From Mesostigma viride (Eukaryota; Streptophyta; Mesostigmatophyceae; Mesostigmatales; Mesostigmataceae): 64,000 nt of DNA. Location of the stretch: assembly GCA_009746045.1 (NCBI GenBank), contig RPFO01000154.1, positions 8,640,693 through 8,704,692 of the forward strand. Direction: 5' to 3'. The notes below the pieces were generated by a model. It worked only from the letters and a program-made list of their open reading frames with translations, was not told the DNA's origin and ran no database searches. A program made the position numbers and the translations under genes. Shown piece by piece: positions 63,934 through 64,000 of the stretch. The number at the start of each line of letters is the position of its first letter. The first letter of the stretch is position 1.

Positions 63934-64000
63934 ACCCCCCTTTTCGGTCAACGCGCGCCCTTGGTCATCGCCACCTTCAACGCCCGCACGCTCCAGCCCG
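63934..64000 (+). CDS. start of an APE-type LINE endonuclease (partial, runs off the window)
   Basis: The frame ending the window reads VNARPLVIATFNARTLQP. LxIATlNvRtL is the first conserved block of AP-like endonucleases in L1-type LINEs, where Asn is a catalytic-site residue. Only this block is visible. It indicates that ORF2 of an APE-type LINE continues beyond 64000. Confidence 0.5.

Overview
This is eukaryotic nuclear DNA dominated by transposable elements. It holds one convincing multi-exon host gene. The organism is most likely a photosynthetic protist, probably a chlorophyte green alga. The basis is a SAC1/SLT-type SLC13 transporter with two RCK_C domains, GC-rich coding sequence, canonical GT-AG introns (plus one GC-AG), a short TTTAGGG-like tract, and a mix of Ty1/copia, Ty3/gypsy chromovirus, hAT, APE-type and RLE-type non-LTR elements. 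The species assignment is inference.

Layout. 1-2 kb: nothing recognised. 2-5.4 kb: 3' part of a Ty3/gypsy chromovirus (broken integrase, chromodomain, polypurine tract, 652-bp LTR at 4721-5372). 5.7-5.9 kb: a second chromodomain relic. 6.8-12.9 kb: relic of a LINE ORF1, split by a complete 4.85-kb copia element (copia-1, 7215-12059, target duplication GCCCC). 13-14.8 kb: microsatellites. 14.9-29.7 kb, minus strand: a 10-exon SLC13-family transporter gene (658 codons). Its 8.45-kb first intron contains, in the opposite orientation, a perfect 231-bp tandem array and a large non-LTR retrotransposon encoding PHD, RING, C2H2, reverse transcriptase and restriction-like endonuclease domains. 30-32 kb: fold-back repeats. 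32.3-36.9 kb: a hAT transposon (8-bp duplication CATTGTAT) carrying only a BED-finger ORF, and nested in it a gag-only LTR element (33657-36512, TSD TAGGG). 37.6-38.4 kb: GC-rich minisatellites. 40.9-47 kb: a minus-strand gypsy pol, interrupted at AGATCT by a 3.86-kb unknown element with a pair of 1,140-bp direct repeats. 47-53 kb: minus-strand copia-2 with one long intact pol frame. 53.3-54.9 kb: a copy of the gypsy LTR, itself interrupted by a 957-bp insertion made of three long palindromes. 55.2-62 kb: complete copia-3 (TSD GCCAC). 62-64 kb: a minisatellite, dispersed repeats and, at the very end, the start of an APE-type LINE endonuclease.

The main novelty is the copia-like lineage represented by copia-1, -2 and -3. 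In all three an aspartic-protease-like domain lies between integrase and reverse transcriptase instead of before integrase. Its DT-G-A active-site glycine is replaced (DTQA, DTNA, DTDA), and the RT box YVDD reads H(A/G)DD. In copia-3, gag and pol are in the same frame, separated by one UGA in a CUAG context, which is the known leaky-stop context. Several other frame breaks lie at G or C runs and all need a -1 shift. This may mean programmed frameshifting or systematic homopolymer errors in the assembly.
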